Assembly (NCBI GenBank): GCA_020064725.1
Contig: JAGTWJ010000011.1
Coordinates: 992,001-1,056,000 of the forward strand
Length of the DNA: 64,000 bases
Direction of reading: 5' to 3'
Source of the DNA: Drechslerella dactyloides
Taxonomy: Eukaryota > Ascomycota > Orbiliomycetes > Orbiliales > Orbiliaceae
Shown: positions 11,907 to 23,163 of the stretch, in pieces
Numbering within the stretch: the first letter of the stretch is position 1
How the letters are laid out: every line of letters starts with the position of its first letter
Notes under the pieces: model-generated
What the model was told of the DNA's origin: nothing
The model's input: only the letters and a program-made list of their open reading frames with translations
Database searches by the model: none
Program-made: the position numbers and the translations under genes

Positions 11907-14136
11907 ATGTCGACATCTGTAGTGCCTGCCGGGGCGGATTCGTCGTGAGTCTCTCGATCAACTTTTGCTTTGATGAATTGGTGTTGTTGGGTGCGAGCTG
12001 CTTGTACTTGCCCTTTTCTTCTGCTGGTGTTGAAGTCTTGTGCCGGCTTGTTGAGTCTGCTTTTAGACCGACGTCTAGCGTGGCCGATTTTGGTGATGGT
12101 TCTCTTTGGTCTTCCGATGCGCGACAGACTGTATAGGGTGACAGCTGACACTTGGAAACGGCGGCGACAGCTCGGTCGAGCTCAAGGAAAATACCACAAT
12201 CGTAGTTTTAGGTGCCTCTGGTGACCTGGCGAAGAAGAAGACGGTATGCGGAAATGACACCGGCCTGTCATCCTAAGCTTCGTGGTGCTTGGACTAACGA
12301 ATCAACCTCCTCGCGCACAGTTCCCGGCTCTCTTTGGCCTAGTAAGCTGAGCTTCATAATTTCTCTGGCTATTTTGAAGACTCGAAGGATCTAATATCTC
12401 CCTCACAGCACCGAAACAACTATCTCCCCAAGGACTGCAAGATCATCGGATATGCCAGAACTAAGATGGACCATGACGAATTCGTCAAGAGGGTCAAGTC
12501 GAATATCAAGACCCCCACTAAGCCAATCGAAGAGCAGTTGGACAGCTTTGTCGAAAAATGCATCTATGTCTCCGGACAATACGACAAGGATGAGTCGTTC
12601 CAGGAGCTCGAGAAGGTCTTGCAGGAGGTTGAATCCGGACGTCCGAACAACCACAGAATCTTTTACATGGCGCTGCCTCCCAGTGTCTTCATCAGCGTCT
12701 CCCAGCACTTGAAGAAAAACAACTACCCGAAGCATGGGATTGTTCGGTTAATCGTATGTCTTTAGAGGGCCGTATATTTTGGCATTTGACCGCTGGGATG
12801 TGAGGTTGTCTTGCTGACAGTCGGAAACAGGTTGAGAAGCCATTCGGCAAGGACCTGGAGAGCTCTCGCAAGCTCCAAAAAGCACTTGAGCCAGACTGGA
12901 CTGAGGAGGAGATCTATCGGATTGATCATTATCTCGGCAAAGAGATGGTGAAGAACTTGCTGATTCTCCGGTTCGGCAATGAATTCTTGGGCGCCACCTG
13001 GAATAGACATCACATCAGCAATGTCCAGGTGTGTTCACTCGGATGTTAAACTCTCCCATCGCTAAAAGTATTGACGAAAGGTGCGCGTGGTTTAGATTAC
13101 TTTCAAAGAGCCATTCGGAACCGAGGGCAGAGGAGGCTACTTTGACGAATTTGGAATCATCCGTGACGTTATGCAGAACCGTAAGTTTAGCTTCTGCAGC
13201 ATCCATAACTTGAAAAGCAGCTCATTCACTGAACTTCAATAGACTTGATACAGCTCTTGACTATCATTGCTATGGAGCGCCCACTTTCGTTTTCCGCCGA
13301 GGACATCCGCGACGAGAAGGTCCGCGTTCTTCGAGCGATGCCCGTTATTGACCCGAAGAACGTCATCATCGGCCAGTACGGAAAGTCTACGGACGGCAGC
13401 AAGCCGGGATACTTGGAGGACGATACGGTTCCAAAGGGGAGCAGATGCCCAACATTCTGTGCCGTTGCAATGTTCATCAAAAACGAAAGATGGGATGGCG
13501 TTCCATTCATCCTGAAAGCTGGAAAGGGTATGTCGTTCGAAGCCGCTAGAGGTAGCCGGTGTCACCAACTAACAACTTCAACTTGCAGCGCTTAATGAGC
13601 AGAAGGCCGAGATCAGGATTCAATTCAAGGATGTCACTAGCGGCATATTCAAGGATATTCCGCGCAACGAGCTCGTCATCCGTGTCCAACCCGATGAAGC
13701 GGTCTACATCAAGATGAACTCCAAGTTGCCTGGTCTCAGCACTCAAACCGTCCTGACCGATTTGGACCTCACCTACAAGCGACGATTCAGCGACCTGAAG
13801 ATCCCAGAAGCCTACGAATCGCTCATTCTCGATGCCGTCAAGGGCGACCACTCCAACTTTGTCCGTGACGACGAGCTTGATGCCAGCTGGAGAATATTCA
13901 CGCCTCTTCTGAACTATCTCGACGAGAACTCGGAGATCGTCCCCATGGAGTACCCATACGGTGAGTAGGATTCGTCGTTGATTCCAACTGGCTGGAGACT
14001 AAACACATTCAATTTTGTAGGCTCCCGCGGACCGTCGGTCTTGGATGACTTTACATCATCGTACGGCTACAAGTTCAACGACCAAGTTGGATACCAATGG
14101 CCAGTCCAATCCACTGAGCTTCCGCACAAGCTCTAA
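11907..14136 (+). CDS. gsdA: Glucose-6-phosphate 1-dehydrogenase
   Basis: This cytosolic enzyme oxidises glucose 6-phosphate with NADP+, the first step of the oxidative pentose phosphate pathway. Nine exons: 11907-11944, 12171-12243, 12321-12341, 12409-12753, 12831-13028, 13096-13180, 13243-13527, 13589-13960 and 14021-14136. They give 510 residues, the normal fungal length. Visible signatures are the Rossmann NADP+ motif VVLGASGDLAKKKT near the N-terminus, the substrate-binding and catalytic motif RIDHYLGKEMVKN, the structural motif EKPFGKDL and the C-terminal GSRGP segment. The N-terminal about 13 residues are variable. The first intron is long (226 bp) and sits just after codon 12, and exon 3 is a 21-nt micro-exon coding FPALFGL. 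The start is the only ATG compatible with splicing into the Rossmann motif. The sugar transporter follows 1.1 kb downstream on the same strand. Confidence 0.97.
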
Positions 14137-15237
14137 ACGTGGTTGCATTCCCACCTTTGGCAGACGATACTTGCCGGTCAGTCAGCGTGTGGGCGAGAGG
14201 GTTCGATATCTGTACAGAGCAACCACTACGGTTGCGGGACCGCGAGGGGAATCTATTAACTGGACGTGATGTCGTCGCCACTCGAGAGTTCTACGAAAAG
14301 CATGCGCTGCTTTCACGACGAATGTTCTTCTTCTTTATCATTTCCTTCGATTCTATTACTCTGTTGTAAGGAAAGAAAGAAAGACAGGGAAAGCGGCGAC
14401 GAGCTGCCTCAGTTGATAGGCTTTTTATTTGTCTTGTTGCAACGAATGTTGATTTGATTTGTATCTCCGGAATACAAAACTGCGATCTCAAACCAACGGG
14501 TGCCCGTAAATTGAAAGCCTGTGAACTATCGCGAAACATAAAACAGACCGAAGTACTATATGCACACATGACAGACCGGAGCTCGGTATCGATAGCACAA
14601 GTAGCTGAGGTGGCCCCCAACAGTTTATAGAGTGTTCGCGTTCTGGGCTGCTTCCGCTTCGCTTAATAGCTCGAGATAAGGCAAGCCGCAAGCTGCCGCG
14701 AACGAACGAGCCCAACGTAATGCCTGACGAATCAAGCACCGAGTCCCCTGAGCAAGGGTCACTTGGGCCATCTCTGCAGGCAGCACTCTACTTTACCCGA
14801 CCTGCGCATGGCGTGCATCCACTTAACTTATAACCATGACATAAGGAGCGGGACCGGCTGGTCTATTTCAATTCCCTGCTCGCACATGCTGCTTTCGGTG
14901 TCCTTTCCGCCGACCGACTCGACACCCTTTCGCGCACGTACTCGAATCCGACACCGTAACGTTATTGATAGGTACTTAGATACCCGCGGAGCTACGTTCC
15001 CGATTCTTTGATCCAGTCCGGATCAACTATCGCCCTCGCCACACCACGCGCGGACAATCAGACAGACAGATATCGGCAGCTGCCTACCTACCTAGCGAGC
15101 GGACGAGCTACACGGCTTCGGACACGCACTCATCGGATATACCACACATCACCTTCATCGACGACGGGACGTGGCGTACGTGACTTGGCGTGACGTGACG
15201 TGACGTTCAAGACGGACGGCCGGCTGGATGAGCTTTG
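14137..15237. other. Intergenic region, dehydrogenase to transporter
   Basis: This 1.1 kb holds the 3' end of the dehydrogenase transcript and the promoter of the sugar transporter. Visible features are an A/G-rich patch near 14370-14395 and the TGACGT repeat at 15191. No other gene is apparent. Confidence 0.6.
15191..15206 (+). promoter_or_regulatory. Triple overlapping TGACGT (CRE-like half sites)
   Basis: Three TGACGT hexamers overlap by one base, starting at 15191, 15196 and 15201, and end 32 bp before the transporter ATG. TGACGT is the core recognised by ATF/CREB-type bZIP factors, which in fungi take part in stress and nutrient responses. Sites this close to the start codon could lie in the 5' leader rather than the promoter. 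Function is inferred from the motif and position only. Confidence 0.4.
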
Positions 15238-17858
15238 ATGGCCTCGGCATCATGGGTGGGAACGCCGTCGATACGCGGGAAGAGCGGTGCAGCGCGCATG
15301 GCGCTGCTGACGGTCTGTCTTGCCGGTGTGCAGTACGTGTTTTACTACGATCTCTACGTTTCTCTGATGTGTTTCTCGTGGGCTGACGGTGTTTGTTTGA
15401 TGGTGTAGGTTTACGTGGGGAATTGAGATGGCGTGTACGTATTCGTCGCTTGCGGCATTCCTTCGATATCGTCATACACGTTCACACAGTACTCGCGATC
15501 TGGGTCTATCTACTGCTATCTATCGATATATTCACCGCGTCGACGCTGTGCTGTGATTATGACTCTGCAGATCAGATTGGAATCTAACGGTGTTTGAGGG
15601 TGACGCTAGACTGCACGCCGTATCTCCTATCGCTGGGCGTATCGAAGAGCAAGACGTCGCTCGTGTGGATCGCGGGCCCGCTGTCCGGGCTGATCACGCA
15701 GCCGATTGTCGGCGCGCTGGCAGACCGGTCACGGCTAAAATGGGGCAGACGGCGGCCGTTCATGATCGCGGGAACGGGGATGGTGGCGCTCAGCTTGTTG
15801 ATGCTGGGCTGGACGTCCGAGGTTGTCGGGTTGTTCGTGGGAGGCGACGAGGACAAGGTGAGTGAGCAAATGAGTAGGCGTGGTACATACCCTGGAATCT
15901 CATCTGACGGGATATGCGGTATCCAGCATAAGAGCGCAACGATAGTGGTGGCGGTACTGTCGATATACGTGCTGGACTTTGCAGTGAATGCGGGTAGGTG
16001 GCCTGGATAGCGTCTCCACAGGCGATAATGGAAGTTTGGGAGACAATGCTGATGTAGACCGGTTAGTACAGGCGAGTTGCAGAGCTATCATCGTGGACAC
16101 GCTATCGATACGGCGACAGCAGCAGGGCAGCGCGTGGGGTATGTGATGCCGCACTCTAAATCTTCGATAGCTATCTAGGAGACAAGCTGATGGATACGGT
16201 GTGGTGATATATAGCTAGTCGCATGATCGCTGCGGGGAACGTTATCAGCTACCTTGCGTAGGTCCCACTCGGAGTCGCATTCTTGAATGGAGTTATGGAG
16301 CGCCGGCTGACGTGAGCAAAGCGGGTCGATAGATCTAGTCGGCATATTCGGGCACTGGTTTCTGGGGAACACCCAGTTTAAAAAGCTGTGCCTTATCTCG
16401 TCCGTGATCCTCGGCGGGACTGTCAGCCTGACGTCCTGGGCTGTGAGCGAGCGGGTTCTGCTCTCGAGGAGGTCGGTATACATTCTCTACGGACAACTGC
16501 ACAAACCCCTCTTCGCATAGCTGCTTTCGCTATGCACGAAACACGAGAGGGAGAGGCTGATGTGTATTCATTCGTTCACAGAGAATCGGACACGAAAGAG
16601 GGTGTTTTCCACATCTTCGTCGTCATATACCAGACGCTGTTCAATTTACCAAACCGCATTCGCGCGATCTGCTTCATCCAGTTCTTCGCCTGGCTCGGCT
16701 GGTTCCCCTTCCTCTTCTTCTCGAGCACCTGGGTCGGCGAGGTCTTCCAGCGCTATGACCAGCCCAAGCTGCCGAAAAGCGACGACGGCGATGGCGGACG
16801 GCCGAAAGATGCGGTGGCCGATATCGCGCGCGTCGGCAGCATGGCGCTGGTGCTCTTCGCGTGCATTTCACTGATAGGATCCATCACGCTGCCGTGGATC
16901 GTCCAGTCTCCACCGTCGGACACGGCACACCGCAGACGACCGCCGCAGATTGCCGTTGTGACGAGGGTCTTGGAGTTTATCAAGCCGTTCAAACCGACAC
17001 TGTCAACAGCATGGATGGTCTCGCACGTCATATTCGCAATCGCCATGTCGCTGGCGGTATTTGCAACGTCGCTGCGGTTCGCGACAGTCCTTGTCGTCAT
17101 ATGCGGGATGTAAGTCTCTGCTTACAAAATCACCATATCCTTCTACAGTGCTGACATAAGGTCGATTGACGCCGCGCAGTCCTTGGGCGATAACCTGCTG
17201 GGCACCCTTCGCAATGCTCGGCGAAGAAATCAACCGCATCAGTCAAGGCTCTTCGGGCGACCACTTGATGAACGACTCAGGCGAAGTCTACAACCGCCTC
17301 CAACAGCTCGCCGACCACGAAGGCGACGACGACGACGAAGAGCGCCAGCGACTAACTAAAGACGACGGCTCCAGCAGCTCCGAGAACTCCGACAACGAAG
17401 AAGCACCCGAGGAAGCCGACCTCGCCAGCAGCAGGACCCGCACCCCACGCCGCTCGGACCTCGAGTCGGCAAATCTAGCCCCACCACCCCGCAGTCCCCG
17501 CGAAGTGTCCGGCGGCAGCGACGGCAGCATGTCGCCGACGCTGCACGTCGTGCAGACGCCCGAACTGCAAACCGAGGAAGCGCAGAACGCGTCCACGGGC
17601 GAGCTGGCGGGTATATACCTCGGCATTCTGAATCTCTTCATCACGCTACCGCAGTTCGTCGGCAGCTTTATGAGTTTCATCGTCTTTGCGATCCTAGAGC
17701 CCGGGAAGAGCCCCGAGCTAGCGGAGGGCGGCGGTGATAGCGGCGGTGAGGAGACGCCGCAGAAGGGGGTGAATGCGATTGCGGTGACAATGTTAATCGG
17801 CGGACTGGGCAGCATTGTCGCGGCGTGGCGGACGTTCAAGCTGCCGCGTGTGAGGTGA
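15238..17858 (+). CDS. Sucrose/alpha-glucoside-type MFS transporter
   Basis: Major facilitator protein of the glycoside-pentoside-hexuronide/plant SUT-like group, to which fission yeast Sut1 belongs. It probably imports disaccharides by proton symport at the plasma membrane. Nine exons: 15238-15332, 15409-15434, 15610-15857, 15927-15993, 16067-16138, 16215-16257, 16322-16471, 16582-17109 and 17180-17858 (635 residues). The start MASASWVGTPSIRGKSGAAR leads directly into TM1 and fits the family N-terminus. Between TM2 and TM3 lies the SUT hallmark WGRRRPF. Twelve hydrophobic spans can be counted; TM10 contains the family-typical CWAPFAMLGEEINR. A long acidic Ser-rich loop (about residues 445-550, with runs of D and E) separates TM10 from TM11. 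Exon 2 is only 26 nt, and intron 7 uses the unusual donor GTCGGT. Substrate is inferred from family, so maltose or another glucoside is equally possible. Confidence 0.88.
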
Positions 17859-18906
17859 TCTGGGCACCGCGCGGATATATCTCGCCGGATGTATCAACTC
17901 GGTGTTTTTGACAGTGAGGGATGATGAGGCTATGGCTCCGTAATGATTTGGTATGCATGGTTTCCCGCTCGAATACGTTCATAATACGACACTACCTACA
18001 TATACTCGGTATACCTGCTCTTCAGTCTTTAGCTTTCCTTGTTTCTTTCCATTGCTTTCGAATACATAGTTCCAGGATAGATTATTATATTATCACAGCA
18101 CACTTTCGTACCTCCACTGAACGGCCTTGCGTGAAGACATGCGTTACGTATAATACGTAGACATCGATTATTCATAAACTAAATTGATAAGTATATCAGT
18201 GCATGTACTACTTTTATAAATTATATTACAACAGAAACTAGTACTAGCTGCCATCCTTGAAAATAAACAAGGTAATGGATGCAACGGCCGTATATACGCA
18301 CATGCATGCACACTGAACGAACGGAAGGTAGCCGGCCAGCTAGCCAGCCAGCTATAACCCCTCGACGCCCCGCATACCATAACCAGGCAAGCCAGGGGCA
18401 TAATTACAAGATCGTACCACGATACCACTTATCATGAAAACCGCAGCATGAACATTCCTCCCACAGGCAAAGATCAAAATGAGCAAGCGCTTCCTTACGA
18501 ACGAACGAACGCATTAACGACGAGCAAACGAATGATCCGTGCATTAACCTTCCGGGATGGACGCGGATGGGTAAAAGGTAACGAAAGGTAACGATGACTC
18601 CGAACCAAAGCAGACAGCAAAGGAAAGGAAACATTTAATACAGCTACAACGAAGGGAAGGCGTGCGTACAACCCATACACACATAACGAGCGCCCGTCCA
18701 CCCGTCCACCCGTCCACCCGTCCACCCGTCCGTCACGCACACTCCGCCGGCGCCGACTTGGACCGTGGCCGTGGCCGCCGCGGCCGCCACGTCTGCTTCC
18801 GGAGCCGCTTCCTCTCCACCGGCAGCGTCTGCGTCCGCGAAAACAGCGTCCGGACCCTACTATAGACCCTCAGCGTCGTCGCGCGCGCTCTCAGCAGGCG
18901 GGGCCC
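17859..18906. other. Convergent intergenic region
   Basis: This 1 kb lies between the 3' ends of the transporter and the PhoD-like gene. It contains AT-rich probable polyadenylation sequence (about 18060-18240), a CTAG/CCAG cluster at about 18330-18355 and the 8-bp tandem repeat at 18693. No gene is seen. Confidence 0.6.
18693..18731. repeat. 8-bp tandem repeat, unit CCCGTCCA
   Basis: Four perfect consecutive CCCGTCCA units (18693-18724) and a fifth that is 7/8 complete. The repeat starts about 175 bp beyond the stop codon of the PhoD-like gene, so it is probably in its 3' UTR or just downstream. Confidence 0.92.
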
Positions 18907-21900
18907 CTACGCCTCCGCCGCCTCCGGCTTGCGCAGCACCGGCGTCGTGAATCCATACGCCTTTGTATGACCCGCGGGATCCGTCTGGTCGACCTCAAAG
19001 TTGATCACGAGGTCCAGGCCGCCCGTAAAGTCGACGTCGGTCTCGGTCTGCGCTTCCATCGGCTTCGTGATATCATCCTCGTATTCGCCGACGTGGGTGC
19101 CCGTGCGGTTCTCGCTGATGCGGCAGTAGTTGCGCGCGGGCAGTGTGGTGTTGTTGTTGCGCGGCTTGCCCTTGGGGTCCGTGAAGAAGATTTTGACCTG
19201 CTCTTCATGCGTGTCTCGCTGCAGCTTATGCACCTGGATGTTGCAGCGTGGGTTAGCATCAGCTGTACAACGGGGATTCCAGACGAGGCTACTGACCTTG
19301 TTTCGCTTGTTAAGCAAATCCGCGAGTGCGTTTGGCGGAGGCTGTTGCAATGATATAAACCGTTAGTCATGCATAGAAAGTATAAGGGTGACGGCCTTGG
19401 TCATCTTACGGTATTGACGATCGCGGAAGAAACAACGTTGACCATATATCTAAAGTCATTAACCTTCGGTATCTTTAATTTCGACCGAGAGAAAAAGTGT
19501 CCAAATGTGCCCAGATGAACATCGCCACTACCGAATATAAATTAGCCCTGCATCTCACAGATCGCGCGACCAGTGATATTCCATACCCTAAGAAGGTAAC
19601 ACGGCAGTCCTTCGCCTGTGCAAGCTTCTGCATCTCCAGGATGAGCCAGTTCCTCTCTCGTTTGTGGCCGCGGGCAGTCCAGTGATCCATCATATCTGTT
19701 AAAACTCGTTAGTCAGGCAGCCTGTATCATCGATACAACCACTGACGGGGCCACATACCATCAAGTAACTCCACGCCGCCGTCAAACTTATTGAGGAACC
19801 CGTTCATAGTGCCGTCGGACCGTTTGCTGGCAATATACTTGATCGGGTTCATCAGCGACGACGTCAGGATATTCTCCAGCCAGACCAATCTCGGATACGC
19901 TATCGGCACGCCCAGCAATATGATCAAATGCTTCGTCTCGCCGGGTATAATCTCCGACTCCAGCCGCTGGAACACACGCGTGTAGGTCCCATTGCTCAAC
20001 AGCTCTTCACGCGTCCGCTCCGTCCGGCAATCGAGCGCCAGAAAGGCGACGCGGCGGCCCAAGAACATGAACGTGCTGCGCGATGGCTCCCTAATGAACG
20101 GGCCGGGTTGGGCGCCGAGCACCCAGCTCGGCTCGGTGACCTCGCCTTCGCTTAGCGGCGTGTGATGCTGGAACAAGAGATAGTATTTGAACGCCACCGA
20201 GCCCAGCCCGGCGAACACCGGACAGCCGTTGAAATGTTCGGGGTACGAGCCAAAGCCGTCAATGATGTCGTGGTCGTCAAAGCAGTTCGCCTGCGGTATC
20301 TGGCCGCCCGCCACACCGAACAAGCCTTGCGCAAACCACATGGCGTAGCGGTTTAGATAGAACTCTTCCAGCTCGTTCACGAATTCCTCGTCGAACGGGG
20401 TGCTGGTCTTCACGCTCTGGTCCTTGATCGCAAGCCACTCCTTGAACTTGGGCGCCTGCACGGAAACGCAGTCGTTGTACAATTGATCGCCTCCACCGAG
20501 CATGACGTGGAACGGCCGCTTGGCGTGGTTCCTGAGAACGTCTCTCCACAGCGGATCCGGCCCGCAAAAGTTGTTGGGATCCACCGCCAAGCTGAAACCA
20601 TTGCAGCTGTGAAACATGATGTTCATCGACTGGTCCACCGCGGGCACGTAGAACCCCACAGTCGCTCCATTGTTTATTCGGTAAGCGATCCGCTGTTCCT
20701 CGTTACCGAGCTCGATTTCTAGGTTGAACCGCCAGAAGGTGACACCCCTCTCCGCGTGAATTCTCTCTGCAGAAAAGTCTCTCGCCTTCCCCTGGCGCTC
20801 TCCATCCTTGCGGAAACACCCACTACCGGATTTCGGCCAGTTTGTTGCTGGTGCGAACGGATATCGCATAGAGGGTGGCAGGGAAGCGAGGTCGCCTGGT
20901 TTTTCTCCGTTCGACGCGTCCTTGCTGCTTGGCAGGTCCGACGCAGGACGGAGTTCCTCTGTTTCTCCGTGGGAGCCCATGGCAGGTATTGAGGTGATGT
21001 CATCCTCGGACGTGCCTTCGGCTGGTATCTCACATCCTTGGCCGAACAAGCGAATCGAAGGTACGGGCTCGTAGGTCGAGACGGCGTCCTCCGTGACAAT
21101 TAGGATAGAGCCACGCCAGACTTCAATGTCGCCGTCTCGCTTCAAACCGGTGTAGCGAAGGAGAGGGCCGCACTTAACCTTCAACGGGGGGTCAAAGCCA
21201 CTAGAGGCTGGAGATTAAGAAAACGATTTATTAGCGTTGTCAATGCGAAGACCACGAGGGGAGCCATGATTACCTGGTACAGGTGGGATTTCGCCCTCAT
21301 CCTCAACTAGATCCAGATCAGAAAGACATATATGAGCGCAGTCGGGCGGATATGCTGGTTCCTGGCCAAGGTCCAGATAGATGCCTTCGCGAGTTGGCGC
21401 AGGAGGGGGTTCTGCGCGATGTCGATGGTGGAGATGATGCCGAGAGCGGTCCACGACTTTAGGCGCGATTTTCACGGGCTCACCACGAGAAGACGATGGC
21501 GCCGGCGTTTGACCGTTGGCACTTCTGGTCGAAATCGGGGTGTGCGTTCCGGAACCGGGGGGTGGGAGTGTCTCCATGACTGCGAATCCGACAGGCTCAC
21601 GAGGCTTTCGAACGGTTCCCTGCTCTTGTTCCTGGCGTGCTCTTTCCGCGAACGATGCAGAAAATCGACGTGTTCCTTCGGACGGCTGGGTGGGCGAAGG
21701 CAGCGATGCAGAGCGCGCGGTGTGTCCTGGTTGGAAGCCTGTCCTGGGCGCGCGAGAGCTATCTTCCGCTCCTGATTGCGGGTCCGACTTGCCGATGGCA
21801 GTTTGCTTCGAGGTGACTTCGGTGCTGCGAAGGAGACGCTGGGCTTGTTTTCTGGATAGCGTGCGCGAGACGCCCGTGCTTGCGGAAGGTTCCGATCCTA

Positions 21901-22594
21901 CGAGTCCTTCTTCCTTGCCTATCCGTTTCAGCTCGAGTTCGAGCTTTTGGAGCGGGCCTCGGTCGTCGGCTCTGCGCGTTGGATGGTGTTAGCGGGATGA
22001 GGTTCAAGGCTGCGTATTGACGTCACGGCGGCGCGACGGGGACGGCAACGTAAAATGAAGGGAAGGAAAGGTATGGGAACGGAGTGGAAATGGAAAAGCT
22101 GACAGCGCTGACACCGGCAGCGGAAACTATATATGTGCACGGAGGAGTAATACTGGGCGCTGGCAGGGTGATATTATTGAGATAAAATTAGAGGAATGCG
22201 GAGGGGGGCGTCCGTACCTGGTAAAGGCCGGCTTGGGGGCGTGGAGCGAACTCTTGCGAGGCTCGATGAACGGCTCTCTCGCCGGACTGCGGGCTCGTGT
22301 CTTGGCTGATGCTGATGGAGCCGGGGGGGCTGGCAGCGCTGGGCCTGGCGGACTGGATCTTGAGTGGGAGGTTGGTTCCTCGCCAACGTCAACGGCGCGA
22401 CCTTTCCCTTTTGAATCGCGAAACGAAGGTGGGCTGTTCTCCGCACTCAGCACCTGATGATTGTGGTGAAGTTGGTGATGATGTCGAGAGGGCTGCAACT
22501 GCAGCGGAGTGGAGGAGATGCCGGCGCCACCAATGCTCGCGTCTCGCAGCGGGATGCCCGGCCGTTGCCTGGCCATATGCGACGCCGAGGCCAT
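18907..22594 (-). CDS. PhoD-like phosphatase domain protein
   Basis: Seven exons: 22594-22218, 21971-21274, 21207-19759, 19695-19587, 19527-19410, 19341-19297 and 19233-18907, giving 1040 residues. The first 340 or so are Pro/Ser/Arg/His-rich and likely disordered. The metallophosphoesterase core follows. Signatures are LGGGDQLYND and FDDHDIIDGFGSYP, both typical metal-binding blocks of fungal PhoD-like proteins, and a late GGDVHLG block created by the exon 4/5 junction. The fungal PhoD-like group consists of large cytoplasmic or membrane-associated proteins of uncertain substrate, unlike secreted bacterial PhoD; I see no signal peptide here. An in-frame TAA upstream of 22594 supports that start. 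Intron 1 is unusually long (246 bp). Intron 6 (19296-19234) is 63 nt, stop-free and in phase, so it could be retained as a 21-residue insert. It has a good CTAAC branch motif and I treat it as spliced. Confidence 0.87.
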
Positions 22595-22932
22595 GGACGA
22601 GATGGGAACAGCGATCTGATCCTGCGGCTTTTCTTACTCGAATCGAAAAGCAAAGCGAAAACTCCCCGGCTGCGAGCTGGGAGATTTCGAGCAGACGAGC
22701 ACGGCGCCCTCTGCTTGAGGCGAGCCGTCAGCAGGTCAGCCTGCTGGGTGAGTACCAAGGACCTAATGCTTTGGTAGTTTAAAGTACATGCACCCTTGTT
22801 CGTCGGTGTGCAGATGTCGGCGTCCCAAGAGCGAGCGACGGGGCGTCGACGGCCTGCTCGACGGGCGGCCTTGCCTGGACGCGAGGGCTGTAGTTCGGAT
22901 GGACGCGGTCGCCTGCGAGTCGGAATCCGGCT

Positions 22933-22944
22933 GATCGATCGATC
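22933..22944. repeat. GATC tandem palindrome
   Basis: Three perfect GATC units form a 12-bp perfect palindrome, followed directly by GGACGGACGG and GGCCGG runs. It lies about 340 bp upstream of the PhoD-like start codon. Confidence 0.85.
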
Positions 22945-23143
22945 GGACGGACGGTCGGCCGGTCGCAAGGGCGTGCGTGGTTCAGCGACTGGAATGCGCG
23001 GCGCGGGATTGGTTAGATCTATCTAGAGCTTCGGACGGCGGATGGTGGTTTGCATTCCTCGATTGGTTTTAGATTGTGGTGCTAGTCGACGTTCGTTCGC
23101 GCGGGTTTCGTTCAGGTCGTACAGACTGGCGTTATGCCGGGAA

Positions 23144-23163
23144 AGCAGCAGCAGCAGCAGCAG
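23144..23163. repeat. (AGC)n microsatellite
   Basis: Six AGC units plus AG. It would encode a short Gln run in a forward frame beginning at 23134, but I do not accept that frame as a gene. Confidence 0.9.

Noticed and set aside
13015..13206. Reverse-strand frames inside the dehydrogenase gene
   Set aside because: They are antisense shadows of conserved exons, which explain the sequence fully.
15238..22594. Possible metabolic cluster of dehydrogenase, sugar carrier and phosphatase
   Set aside because: Strands differ, spacing is ordinary, and the functions are housekeeping. No biosynthetic core enzyme or pathway regulator is present.
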